Assembly (NCBI GenBank): GCA_903848275.1 | Contig: CAINGB010000010.1 | Coordinates: 1 to 47,133, forward strand | Direction: 5' to 3' | DNA: 47,133 nucleotides | From: Candidatus Uhrbacteria bacterium | GTDB taxonomy: Bacteria > Patescibacteriota > Patescibacteriia > UBA9934 | Shown here: piece after piece, positions 37,357 to 45,380 of the stretch | Layout: each line of letters begins with the position of its first letter | Position numbering within the stretch: position 1 is the first letter of the stretch | Notes under the pieces: generated by a model | Databases searched by the model: none | What the model was told of the DNA's origin: nothing | Seen by the model: the letters and a program-made list of their open reading frames with translations, nothing else | Position numbers and translations under genes: made by a program

Positions 37357-38871
37357 ATGATCACCTCCCTCGCCCTTTTCGGCCTCGCTTGCACCGACGT
37401 CCTCGTCAAGTACAACAGTCAGTGCCAAGGTCCGCACGACACCTGGGCCGGGTGCGACACGGCCGTCGACACCGGCGACACGGATTCGCCGCCTGACTCG
37501 GATACCGACACGGCCAAGGACTCGGACTCCGACTCCAGCGACAGCCACGAGTCGGACACGGACACGGATTCGGATTCATCGGGTGATACCGACGCCGACA
37601 CGGACACCGATGCTGACACTGATACGGATGCCGATGCGGATACGGATTCCGACACCGACACTGACAGCGACAGCGATTCCGATACGGACACGGACAGCGA
37701 TACCGACACTGACACCGCCAAGGATACCAGCATCGATACCGCGCCAGACACGGACACCGCTGTCCCAATCGACACGTCGGACACTGGCGTTCCGGTCGAC
37801 ACCGCCAAAGATACGAGCGGCGACACCGGTCCCACAGACACTGGCACGTTGCCCATCGATGCCGACGGCGACGGCTACTTCAGCCCAAGCGACTGCGACG
37901 ACACCGACGGCACCATTTTCCCTGGTGCGGTGGAGCTCTGCGATTTCGTCGACAACGACTGTAGCGGCATGGCCGATGACGGCGACTACGACGGCGACGG
38001 TCACACGGTCTGCGACGACTGCGACGACGCCAACCCCTACGAATTCTTCGGCGGGGTGGAAGTCTGCGACGGTTTCGACAACGATTGCGACGGCCTGGTG
38101 GACAACAACGCCACGGACGCCTACAGCTGGTACCTCGACCTGGACGGCGACAGCTATGGCGACCCAGCCACAATTCTCCTCGACTGCGGCGTGCCCTCGG
38201 GCTACATCACAGACGATCAGGATTGCGACGACGGCAACGCTGCCATCAACCCGGCCGCCACGGAGAACCCCTACACCGTGACGGACGAGACCTGCGACGA
38301 CTTGTCCATGAACGACGGGACCGTGTACACCGCCAGCACCGGTGGCACCCTCGTCTTCACGGGCGAGAACCAGTTCAGCAACGCAAATTTCGCGGACACG
38401 TCGGACTTCGCTGGTTGGACGTTGGAGGTGACGCCCGACTGCACCGCGGTTAGCGGCATCGACGACTCCTATGGCCACGTGGCGTCTTCGGACTTCACCT
38501 CAACCATCGGCGGCGTCGCCAACGGGCTCGGCTTTCCAGGTACAGCTGGCATCTGTGATCCGGCCGCTGTCTGCTATCGGTCAGCAACCGTGGCCATGTC
38601 GGTTGGGGACGACTACGCTCTGGCTTTCGACGAGGACAATAGCTACAGCTTTGGACTTTCTCAGCGGGTGTATTTGGCCAGCGACTACGATGCTGGTCTC
38701 GCACCCTTATATCCCAACAGTGCTCCAGCAGGCACCGATCAGCAGATCGTGACGTGGACCCAGGCTTCCCAGACGACCGATGCTTGGATCATTTGCTCTG
38801 GTGGGACAGATTTCGACGACACTCTCGTCTTCTCCCACGTCTACTCCTCCCAGGCCACCGTCACCCCGTAG
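37357..38871 (+). CDS. Asp/Ser/Thr-repeat and MopE-repeat lipoprotein (island gene 4)
   Basis: 504 residues. The very short signal ends in lipobox GLAC (~9-12). Residues ~30-165 are an almost pure D/S/T/P region (SDTDTDSDSDTDTDSDTDTD type), an acidic disordered stalk. Residues ~168-310 hold MopE-like repeats (DADGDGYFSPSDCDDTDGT, ELCDFVDNDCSGMADDGDYDGDG, EVCDGFDNDCDGLVDN, WYLDLDGDSYGDP). The C-terminal ~180 residues are a beta-rich domain (TGENQFSNANFADTSDFAGW ... WIICSGGTDFDDTLVFSHVY) resembling carbohydrate-binding/discoidin-type folds by pattern only. Lipid-anchored stalk plus binding head is the likely architecture. Confidence 0.78.
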   Translation: MITSLALFGLACTDVLVKYNSQCQGPHDTWAGCDTAVDTGDTDSPPDSDTDTAKDSDSDSSDSHESDTDTDSDSSGDTDADTDTDADTDTDADADTDSDTDTDSDSDSDTDTDSDTDTDTAKDTSIDTAPDTDTAVPIDTSDTGVPVDTAKDTSGDTGPTDTGTLPIDADGDGYFSPSDCDDTDGTIFPGAVELCDFVDNDCSGMADDGDYDGDGHTVCDDCDDANPYEFFGGVEVCDGFDNDCDGLVDNNATDAYSWYLDLDGDSYGDPATILLDCGVPSGYITDDQDCDDGNAAINPAATENPYTVTDETCDDLSMNDGTVYTASTGGTLVFTGENQFSNANFADTSDFAGWTLEVTPDCTAVSGIDDSYGHVASSDFTSTIGGVANGLGFPGTAGICDPAAVCYRSATVAMSVGDDYALAFDEDNSYSFGLSQRVYLASDYDAGLAPLYPNSAPAGTDQQIVTWTQASQTTDAWIICSGGTDFDDTLVFSHVYSSQATVTP

Positions 38872-38875
38872 TACA

Positions 38876-38900
38876 CCACGTCGGTCGCGACCGACTGTGG
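38876..38900. repeat. degenerate copy of the 24-bp palindromic element
   Basis: Left arm CCACGTCGGTCG intact, extra T in the right arm at the position of the extra C in the 1403 copy. Five bp after a stop codon and 2 bp before a terminator. Confidence 0.75.
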
Positions 38901-38902
38901 CT

Positions 38903-38957
38903 GGCCGCCTTTTTCACCCTCTAACCGGGGTTGGGAAGGCGGCCTCCTTCTTTTTTA
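38903..38957 (+). terminator. Rho-independent terminator of island gene 4
   Basis: GGCCGCCTT/AAGGCGGCC, followed by TCCTTCTTTTTT. Confidence 0.85.
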
Positions 38958-38968
38958 GGCTAATTTCA

Positions 38969-39015
38969 GCCAAAGCTGAGCTTTGGCCGCAAACCAACAA
39001 TCCAGCTGAGCTGGA
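38969..39015. repeat. double-palindrome element, copy 3
   Basis: A 19-bp hairpin (arm GCCAAAGCT, centre G), spacer CGCAAACCAACAA, then a 15-bp hairpin (arm TCCAGCT, centre G). Its right edge overlaps the -35 box of island gene 5. Confidence 0.82.
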
Positions 39016-39040
39016 CAAAACCCCCAATATTTGCTATACT
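39012..39040 (+). promoter_or_regulatory. promoter of island gene 5
   Basis: TGGACA, 17 bp, TATACT with ATTTGC before the -10. The -35 box lies in the end of a palindrome. Confidence 0.8.
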
Positions 39041-39153
39041 TTCCGGTCGGCTACCCAGCCGAGCACGGGTTCTAAACCCATGCGTTTCCTCCGTTTTTAG
39101 CTCTTTTCAGTCAACGTCAACAACCCCCAGCCCTCACGGGCAAAGGAGCAACC

Positions 39154-40962
39154 ATGCTCATCTTCTTCCTCACCGCCTGTTCCGGCGGCGTCACCTCACC
39201 CATCGACACCGGCAACGTCGAATGCGGCCATGGCACCCATCTTCTCGATGGCGAGTGCGTGGCCAACGACGACACGGCCGCGGACGACACCAACTCCGAC
39301 TCCACGGACACCAACGTGGACACGGACACCGGCGCCCAGGTCACCACCTACTGGTACCTCGACAACGACGAGGACGGTTGGGCCGGTTCGGGAACCAAGC
39401 TCCCCTATGACCCGGGCAGCGAGTTCTACATCGCTGTCACGGACGCCAGTACGTACACCTTCGACTGCAACGACTACGACGCGGCCATCAACCCGGGCGC
39501 CATGGAGATCCTCGACGACGGCGTCGATGAGAACTGTGACGGCTACGACAGCCAGGCGACGTGGTACGCGGATGTGGACGGCGACGGTGCCGGTGATTCG
39601 GAGAACTGGATCATGGGCACGGCAGCGGACATCGCACTCTACCCGGGCAACTGGGTGGACAACGCGAGCGACTGCGACGACACGGACCCAAGCGTCACGA
39701 GCGGCTGGATCTTCTACGCGGACGTCGATCTCGACGGCTACGGGGACATCTACGCCACCACGGACGAGAAGGCCTGCACCGCGCCGGACGGCTACGTCGA
39801 TGACGCCAGCGACTGCGACGACACGAGCGCCGCCATCAACCCGGCGGCAAGCGAGATCTGCGACGGGTTCGACGACGACTGCGATGGCAGCGTCCCGAGC
39901 GACGAGCAGGACTCCGACGGCGACGGCCTCTCCACCTGCGCGGGCGACTGCGTGGACACCAACAACTTCATCAACCCCAGCGCGAGTGAGATCTGCGATG
40001 GGCTGGACAACGACTGCAACGGCACGGTCGACGTCGGCGCCACGGACGCCACCAACTGGTTCTACGACGCAGACCTCGACGGTTACGGCAACGTGACCGC
40101 CATCGTCAGCCAGTGTGACCAGCCGGCGGGCTACGTGAGCAACAACACCGACTGCAACGACGCGAGCTCCGGGGTCAACCCGAGTGCGAGCGAAGTCTGT
40201 GACGGTGTGGACAATGACTGTGACGAGTTGGTGGACGACGCCGACGCCTCGGTCAACGGGCAGAGCGTGTGGTTCCAGGACGCTGACGGCGACGAGTACG
40301 GCAACGTGGGTTCGCCCAAGTTGTCCTGCTCCCAGCCTTCCGGCTACGTCAGCGACGACAACGACTGTGACGACGCCGTGGCTACCACTTACCCTGGTGC
40401 TCCCACCGTCTGCGCGGCCGGCGTCGATGCCAACTGCGACGGCAGTGACGACTCGGTGGACGGCGACGGCGACGGTGTGCTCTCCTGCGACGGAGACTGC
40501 AACGATGCCAACGCCACCATCTACCCCGGCGCGAGCGAGTACTGCAACGACGTGGACGACGACTGCGACGGCAGCGTGGACGAGAGCGCGGCCGACGCCA
40601 GCACCTGGTACCAGGACGCGGACAGCGACAGCTTCGGCAACGAGGCGGTCAACGTCAGCCAGTGTGACCAGCCCGCGGGCTACGTCAGCGATGCAACGGA
40701 CTGCGACGACGCGAGCAATGGGATCAACCCCGGCGCGAGCGAAGTCTGCAACGACATCGACGACGACTGCGACGGCTTGACCGATGACGCTGACCCCAGC
40801 ATCACCGGCCAGACCACCTGGTACTACGACGGCGATGGCGACACCTACGGGAACGCCAGCGACAACGTGACCACGTGCGACCAGCCGGCTGCGGACAGCC
40901 ACGGCAAGTTCTACGTCCCGGACGGCACGGACATCGATGACGCCGACAAGAACGTCCACTAG
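39154..40962 (+). CDS. multi-repeat MopE-like lipoprotein (island gene 5)
   Basis: 602 residues. A very short signal with lipobox LTAC (~6-9), a T/D linker (~40-60), then about ten MopE-type units to the C-terminus, e.g. SEICDGFDDDCDGS, SEICDGLDNDCNGTVDVGAT, SEVCDGVDNDCDELVDDADA, SEYCNDVDDDCDGSVDESAA, SEVCNDIDDDCDGLTDDADP, alternating with WYxDxDGDxYGN and CDQPAGYVSDxTDCDD segments. No other domain is seen. AAAGGAG lies 7 nt before the ATG. Expected to be a lipid-anchored, calcium- or metal-loaded rod on the cell surface. Confidence 0.82.
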   Translation: MLIFFLTACSGGVTSPIDTGNVECGHGTHLLDGECVANDDTAADDTNSDSTDTNVDTDTGAQVTTYWYLDNDEDGWAGSGTKLPYDPGSEFYIAVTDASTYTFDCNDYDAAINPGAMEILDDGVDENCDGYDSQATWYADVDGDGAGDSENWIMGTAADIALYPGNWVDNASDCDDTDPSVTSGWIFYADVDLDGYGDIYATTDEKACTAPDGYVDDASDCDDTSAAINPAASEICDGFDDDCDGSVPSDEQDSDGDGLSTCAGDCVDTNNFINPSASEICDGLDNDCNGTVDVGATDATNWFYDADLDGYGNVTAIVSQCDQPAGYVSNNTDCNDASSGVNPSASEVCDGVDNDCDELVDDADASVNGQSVWFQDADGDEYGNVGSPKLSCSQPSGYVSDDNDCDDAVATTYPGAPTVCAAGVDANCDGSDDSVDGDGDGVLSCDGDCNDANATIYPGASEYCNDVDDDCDGSVDESAADASTWYQDADSDSFGNEAVNVSQCDQPAGYVSDATDCDDASNGINPGASEVCNDIDDDCDGLTDDADPSITGQTTWYYDGDGDTYGNASDNVTTCDQPAADSHGKFYVPDGTDIDDADKNVH

Positions 40963-40982
40963 GGGTAACGCCCCTAAACCTT

Positions 40983-41036
40983 CGCGCGCAGACATCCCTC
41001 ATTCGGGAAGTCTGCGCGCGATTCATTTTTTATGGT
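40983..41036 (+). terminator. Rho-independent terminator of island gene 5
   Basis: CGCGCGCAGAC/GTCTGCGCGCG with a 17-nt loop (ATCCC/GGGA-type inner pair), followed by ATTCATTTTTT. Confidence 0.88.
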
Positions 41037-41047
41037 AAAATAATCGT

Positions 41048-42589
41048 GTGCAGAATCTCCGCGACATTTATCATCTGTCGGAAGAGCGAACACGCTTCGC
41101 TGTTTTTGGTTTAATCGGTTTACTCCTCGTCGGCCTGGCTGGCATTGTTTGGTTCTCGCCCACGTTGACGTTGGCTCTCATGGCCGCGCTCATCATTATC
41201 TTCGTCAGTTTCGTTAGGCCAACTTGGACGCTCTACGGCCTCATGCTTTACCTCCCGTTTGAACCGTTCATTCTCAAGTGGGTACCAGACAACATTTACG
41301 TTTACGCCCGCTATTCCTCGGAGCTAATCGTCTATCTCCTTGTCGCCGTAGTTCTCTGGAAGCTCGTGTCGGGTGCACAAAAATGGCGCCGCACACCAAT
41401 CGATCTCATCTTCGGCCTCTTCTGCTTTCTCTTGCTGGCCAGCACTTTACTCAACCTCCACGATCCGCTCACTTCCATGCTCGGCCTCCGTCAAATCCTG
41501 CGTTTCGTTCTTCTGTATTTCATCACCGTTCAACTCCAGCCGAGCGCCAAGTTCATCAAAATCGCCATCGCCTCACTCCTCGCGATCGTCATGTTACAAA
41601 CCGCCCTCGGTTACGGCCAGGCCATCGTCGGCGACAAACTCGACAGCTTCTTATTGCCAAGCGAACACCGCGAACTCGGCGCCTTGCAACTCACCGCTGG
41701 CACCGTCGAATTCTGGGACCCGGGTCAACGCGTCTTCGGCACCATGGGTCGCTACGATCAGCTTGGCACCTTCATGGCCCTCGTCTTGTTGCTACTCGTC
41801 GCCTGGCTCTACGAACATCGTGACGCCGCCATCCCCCGGCGTTACTGGCTAGCTCTCACTGTCGCCCTCCCAATTCTAGCTCTCACTTATTCTCGTTCCG
41901 CCTGGTTCGGTTTTGTCCTCGGCTTTCTCTTCATTGCCATCTGGGCCAAGCGCGACAGTCGAGTCATGCGGGGCAGTGCTATCGTCGTTGGCCTACTCGC
42001 CGTTTATCTCGCAGTGACGGGTCTCGCCGTCAATTCTCTCATCGACGTTCCTGGTCAAACTTTTGCCAATCGTTTTTTCGAAACTTTCTCCGCGGAGCGC
42101 TGGACCGGCGAATACTTCGGCCTCGGTCGCGTTTACTGGTTTGCTAAAACTGTCACCACCGTTGTCCCCTCATCACCGCTCTTCGGCTTCGGGCCGGCCA
42201 GCTACGGCGGGGGAGCAGTCGCCGCGGTGGCCGACACTCGCGTTTACGACAATCTCGCGTTACCCTTCGGCGTCTACGGCACAGAAGGCTACATTGACAA
42301 CAACTGGTTCAGCCTCTGGGGCGAAACTGGCACCCTCGGCCTCGTGGCTTACGTCGCCATGTACGTGACTCTTTTCCTCCTCTGCCTCAAGTTCTGGCGT
42401 CGGGCCACCTCCGCTGAAGACAAAGCCCTCGCCCTCGGTGTCGCCGCTGTCATGTTGGCCGTCGCTCTCAACGCTTTCCTCGCCACCTTCTTGGAAGCCC
42501 GCACCCTCGCCCCGTACCTCTGGATCCTCGCCGGTTTCGTCACTGTCCGCGCTGACCTCACGAGCCGACATTCAACGGTAAGAGCCTGA
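41048..42589 (+). CDS. O-antigen ligase/polymerase-like membrane protein (Wzy/WaaL)
   Basis: 513 residues, GTG start. About 12 membrane helices with a large exported loop (~320-400) that contains AERWTGEYFGLGRVYWF and GYIDNNWFSLWGETG, the layout of the Wzy_C/O-antigen ligase family. Such proteins polymerise or transfer surface polysaccharide units on a lipid carrier. Together with the Wzz-like protein at 32613 and two glycosyltransferases downstream it implies a Wzy-dependent surface polysaccharide. Promoter unclear (TAAAATAAT just upstream). The stop (TGA) opens into element E3. Confidence 0.85.
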   Translation: MQNLRDIYHLSEERTRFAVFGLIGLLLVGLAGIVWFSPTLTLALMAALIIIFVSFVRPTWTLYGLMLYLPFEPFILKWVPDNIYVYARYSSELIVYLLVAVVLWKLVSGAQKWRRTPIDLIFGLFCFLLLASTLLNLHDPLTSMLGLRQILRFVLLYFITVQLQPSAKFIKIAIASLLAIVMLQTALGYGQAIVGDKLDSFLLPSEHRELGALQLTAGTVEFWDPGQRVFGTMGRYDQLGTFMALVLLLLVAWLYEHRDAAIPRRYWLALTVALPILALTYSRSAWFGFVLGFLFIAIWAKRDSRVMRGSAIVVGLLAVYLAVTGLAVNSLIDVPGQTFANRFFETFSAERWTGEYFGLGRVYWFAKTVTTVVPSSPLFGFGPASYGGGAVAAVADTRVYDNLALPFGVYGTEGYIDNNWFSLWGETGTLGLVAYVAMYVTLFLLCLKFWRRATSAEDKALALGVAAVMLAVALNAFLATFLEARTLAPYLWILAGFVTVRADLTSRHSTVRA

Positions 42590-42753
42590 GCCTTGTAGGA
42601 GTGAGCGACTGGCAGGGTGGTCCTCTGACGACGCTAGCCTCGGCCCTGCGCCACCGCCCGAGTCAGACGAGGTGAGACGGGTGGTGCGGTTGACGAGGTG
42701 CAGCTAGGAAGAGGATCACCTTGTCAGTTGCAAGCGACGAGCTACTAACTTAC
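42583..42753. repeat. long structured repeat element E3
   Basis: Between two genes. A 19-bp stem (42608-42626 with 42710-42728; three G-T wobbles, no mismatch) encloses CTAGC/GCTAG and a G+C-rich inner arm (GCCACCGCCC/GGGTGGTGCG). The left part shares GCCTGAGCCTTGTAGGAG, TGACGACGC, CCTCGGCCCTG and CCGCCCGAGT with E1 at 1494-1602, but lacks the 24-bp palindrome found there. Confidence 0.65.
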
Positions 42754-42789
42754 AACCCTCCCCCAGCCATGGGGGAGTAAGGAGGGGGC
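42754..42789 (+). repeat. CCCTCCCCCA...TGGGGGAG repeat, copy 2, carrying the gene's Shine-Dalgarno
   Basis: Same nested hairpin as 18713-18747. Here the 3' part AAGGAGG is the ribosome-binding site of the glycosyltransferase at 42794, and the 5' CCCTCC can pair with it, so the hairpin could block translation. Confidence 0.75.
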
Positions 42790-42793
42790 CATT

Positions 42794-44008
42794 ATGAAAA
42801 TTCTCCAAGTCCACAAATACTTTCACGAACGCGATGGTGCCGGCCGCTACATGCTCGGCCTCATGCGTTTGCTAGAAGGCGCCGGTCACACGGTCGCTCC
42901 GTTCGCCATGCAAGGCCCGGATAATTTGCCGACGCCCTGGAGTAAATATTTCATTTCCCATTTGGACACCTCGCGCGTCACTTTCGGCTTTAATGCTTTC
43001 AAGCAATTCACCCGCGCCATCTGGTCGCACCAAGCCGCTAAGAAAATGGACGCCATCCTCCACGCTTTCGAGCCCGACGTCGTCCATGTTCACAATATCT
43101 ACACCCATCTTTCTCCGTCCGTCATCGCCGTCGCCAAACGTCGCGGCGTACCCGTCGTCATGACCGTCCACGACTACGCTCTACTTTCAGCCGATTACGC
43201 ACTCTGGGACGTTAGCCGGCCTTTGCCATTCGCTATTCCCAGCTTTTGGACGACGCTAAAAACTCGTTTCATCAAACACTCTTACCTCGCGACCGGCGTC
43301 AACGAGGCCATTCTCCGCCTCCATCGCCTGCTCAAGCTTTACGACGGCAGTATCGATCATTACCTTGCTCCGTCCGAGGCTATCAAACGCGCCCTCTTGC
43401 TCCTCGGTGTTCACGAGTCGCGCATCACCGTGGCCTATCCGCCCATCAGCATTCCAGCGCGCAGCGTCCGGAAAGATAAAGGATATATATCATTTGTAGG
43501 TCGCCTCGAGCGTTACAAAGGCGTGGAAACCCTCATCGCCGCCATGGAATCCAAGCGTCTAGCCAAAACCCAACTGCGCATCATTGGCACTGGCCCCGAC
43601 GAGGCTCGTCTCAAAAACCTCGCCAAGGGCATGACTAACGTCACTTTCGTCGGTTTTGTGAGCGGCGCAGCCCTCTGGGCCGAATACGCTGGCGCTCGGG
43701 TCAGCGTCGTACCAAGCCTCTGGTACGAGCCATTTGGTCTCGTCGCCCTCGAAGCCATGGCGCGCGGCGTACCGGTTATTGTCAGTAATCGCGGCGGTTT
43801 GCCGGAGATTGTGGAGGACGGTGTCAGCGGCCTCATCTATAAAGCTGCGGAAGCGGGGGACTTGGCACTCAAGCTCTCACTAGTCATCGACAACCCCAAA
43901 CTAGCCAAAACCCTCAGCACTGGCGCCAAAAAACGCGCCAAAGCCCTAGGAAACCCACAAAAACACCTCAAAACCGTCCTTGCTGTCTACACCGCTGCCT
44001 GTGGATAA
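42794..44008 (+). CDS. glycosyltransferase family 4 (GT-B fold)
   Basis: 404 residues. The N-domain starts MKILQVHKYFHERDGAGRYM with the glycine-rich acceptor loop and has DVVHVHNIYTHLSP and VVMTVHDYALLSAD; the C-domain has YISFVGRLERYKGVETLI, RIIGTGPDEARL and the donor-binding EPFGLVALEAMARGVPVI (E-x7-E). Retaining GT4 enzymes transfer sugars from nucleotide donors; donor and acceptor are unknown. Probably builds the polysaccharide repeat at the inner membrane face. The start follows AAGGAGG by 10 nt, inside a hairpin. Confidence 0.93.
   Translation: MKILQVHKYFHERDGAGRYMLGLMRLLEGAGHTVAPFAMQGPDNLPTPWSKYFISHLDTSRVTFGFNAFKQFTRAIWSHQAAKKMDAILHAFEPDVVHVHNIYTHLSPSVIAVAKRRGVPVVMTVHDYALLSADYALWDVSRPLPFAIPSFWTTLKTRFIKHSYLATGVNEAILRLHRLLKLYDGSIDHYLAPSEAIKRALLLLGVHESRITVAYPPISIPARSVRKDKGYISFVGRLERYKGVETLIAAMESKRLAKTQLRIIGTGPDEARLKNLAKGMTNVTFVGFVSGAALWAEYAGARVSVVPSLWYEPFGLVALEAMARGVPVIVSNRGGLPEIVEDGVSGLIYKAAEAGDLALKLSLVIDNPKLAKTLSTGAKKRAKALGNPQKHLKTVLAVYTAACG
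44000..44008 (-). promoter_or_regulatory. DnaA-box consensus TTATCCACA (minus strand)
   Basis: Exact 9-mer at the very end of the glycosyltransferase gene, including its stop codon. Confidence 0.45.
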
Positions 44009-44023
44009 CTTCTGGTTTTTGCA

Positions 44024-44052
44024 TTGACCAAAGCCCGTTTTTGGGCTAAGGT
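44024..44052 (+). promoter_or_regulatory. possible promoter of the second glycosyltransferase
   Basis: TTGACC, 17 bp, TAAGGT; the spacer contains AGCCC/GGGCT, a small hairpin. The -10 match is weak. Confidence 0.4.
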
Positions 44053-44060
44053 ACTCAGTT

Positions 44061-45224
44061 ATGCAAATTGCCATGATAGGACAAAAAGGAGTTCCGAGCG
44101 CTTACGGCGGTATCGAAACTCACGTCACCGAACTCGCGACCCGCTTGGTCCGCGAAGGCTTTGCTGTGGTCGCTTACGGCCGTAATTGGTACAGCGCCAA
44201 AGCTGCCAACGACCGCTACAACGGCGTCCGTCTTATCCTCTTGCCATCCCTCCATACCAAGCATTTGGACGCCATTTCTCACACTTTGCTGGCCACCTTG
44301 CACGCCTGTTTTATTGTCCGTCCTGACATCTATCACTTCCACGGCGTCGGTCCGTCCCTCTTGTCCTGGATTCCCAAAATCCTTGCGCCAAAGGCTCGCG
44401 TCATCGCCACCCTTCACTGTCTTGACCGTCAGCATAGCAAGTGGAACGTCGTTGCTCGCCTCATGCTCAAACTAGGTGAAAAAGCCTGTCTCACCTTCGC
44501 TGACGACTGCATTGTGGTCAGCCGCACCCTCCAAAAGTACACCGCTGCCGAATACGGTCTCCCTTCCACCTACATTCCAAACGGCATCACCCCACGTCGC
44601 ACCACGGCCGACATCTTGCTCTTGAATCCTTTCAACTTGCAATCCTACCACTACGTCGCCATGGTTTCTCGTTTGGTGCCACACAAGGGCGCTCACACTC
44701 TCATCGACGCCTGGCAAAAAGCTCGCGTCTTGAATCCGGCTGTCATGCGTGATCTCAAGTTGGCCATCGTCGGCGACTCGGCTTTCACGGACAGCTACGT
44801 CAAGTCTCTCAAAGTTCAAGCCATCAACGATCCGTCCATCATCTTCACCGGCTACCAACAGGGCGAGACGCTCGAAGCCATCTTCACCGGCGCGCGCTTT
44901 ACCATCAACCCAAGTACTAGCGAAGGCTTGCCCATCGCTGTCCTCGAAGCCATGAGTTACGGTAAAGCCGTTATCGCCAGTGACATTCCAGCCCACCTGG
45001 AAATTGTCGCGGACTACGGTGTGCCATTTGCCACCGGCAACGTGGACGACCTCGCTCAAAAAATTGTCGACTTAGCTAGCGACCCCATGCAGGCTGCCTC
45101 TCTCGGCCACTTGGCTCGCACCTTCGTCGAGCAGGACTACAACTGGGACGACCTCGCTCTCCAAACGGTCGCTCTCTACAGTAAACCCCAACTCGCCGCC
45201 GCCGCTATCCTTGCCACCGAATAA
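44061..45224 (+). CDS. glycosyltransferase family 4, DUF1972-type N-terminus
   Basis: 387 residues beginning MIGQKGVPSAYGGIETHVTE after MQIA, the N-terminal pattern of DUF1972-containing rhamnosyl- and related transferases. It has ARVIATLHCLDRQHSKW, HYVAMVSRLVPHKGAHTLIDA and the donor site SEGLPIAVLEAMSYGKAVIA (E-x7-E). It acts after or before the GT4 at 42794 in assembling a surface glycan; sugar specificity is unknown. 52 nt separate the two genes, and a strong terminator follows. Confidence 0.93.
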   Translation: MQIAMIGQKGVPSAYGGIETHVTELATRLVREGFAVVAYGRNWYSAKAANDRYNGVRLILLPSLHTKHLDAISHTLLATLHACFIVRPDIYHFHGVGPSLLSWIPKILAPKARVIATLHCLDRQHSKWNVVARLMLKLGEKACLTFADDCIVVSRTLQKYTAAEYGLPSTYIPNGITPRRTTADILLLNPFNLQSYHYVAMVSRLVPHKGAHTLIDAWQKARVLNPAVMRDLKLAIVGDSAFTDSYVKSLKVQAINDPSIIFTGYQQGETLEAIFTGARFTINPSTSEGLPIAVLEAMSYGKAVIASDIPAHLEIVADYGVPFATGNVDDLAQKIVDLASDPMQAASLGHLARTFVEQDYNWDDLALQTVALYSKPQLAAAAILATE

Positions 45225-45226
45225 CG

Positions 45227-45262
45227 AAATCGAGTCTCACCCGAGACTCGATTTTGTATTTT
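45227..45262 (+). terminator. terminator of the glycosyltransferase genes
   Basis: Perfect 12-bp stem AAATCGAGTCTC/GAGACTCGATTT with a 4-nt loop, then TGTATTTTT. Confidence 0.92.
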
Positions 45263-45270
45263 TAGACTCA

Positions 45271-45305
45271 GACTGGGGTCAGGTCGTCGATCGTCTGGTT
45301 TTTTT
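45271..45305. repeat. GACTGGGGTCAGGTC repeat, copy 1
   Basis: GACTGGGGTCAGGTCGT, then CGATCGTCTGG and a T-run. It recurs at 46844-46875 in the same orientation. The TGGGGTCAGGTC core resembles sequences I recall at the edges of REP/IS200-type Y1 transposase genes; no transposase is present. Confidence 0.7.
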
Positions 45306-45306
45306 C

Positions 45307-45372
45307 AAACCGTGACATTTTGCCACGGTTTAGTTGAAGCCTGTATCAGTTGTCCGATATTTTCGGACAACT
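45307..45372. repeat. two hairpins beside the repeat
   Basis: AAACCGTG/CACGGTTT (45307-45331) and AGTTGTCCGA/TCGGACAACT (45348-45372), both perfect. They could be subterminal hairpins of a Y1-type element. Confidence 0.55.
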
Positions 45373-45380
45373 CATGCGTC

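Noticed and set aside
34000-41000. Long alternative frames on both strands of the G+C-rich genes
   Set aside because: High-GC shadows: they lack signal sequences and ribosome-binding sites, and the chosen frames carry lipoboxes and repeated motifs.
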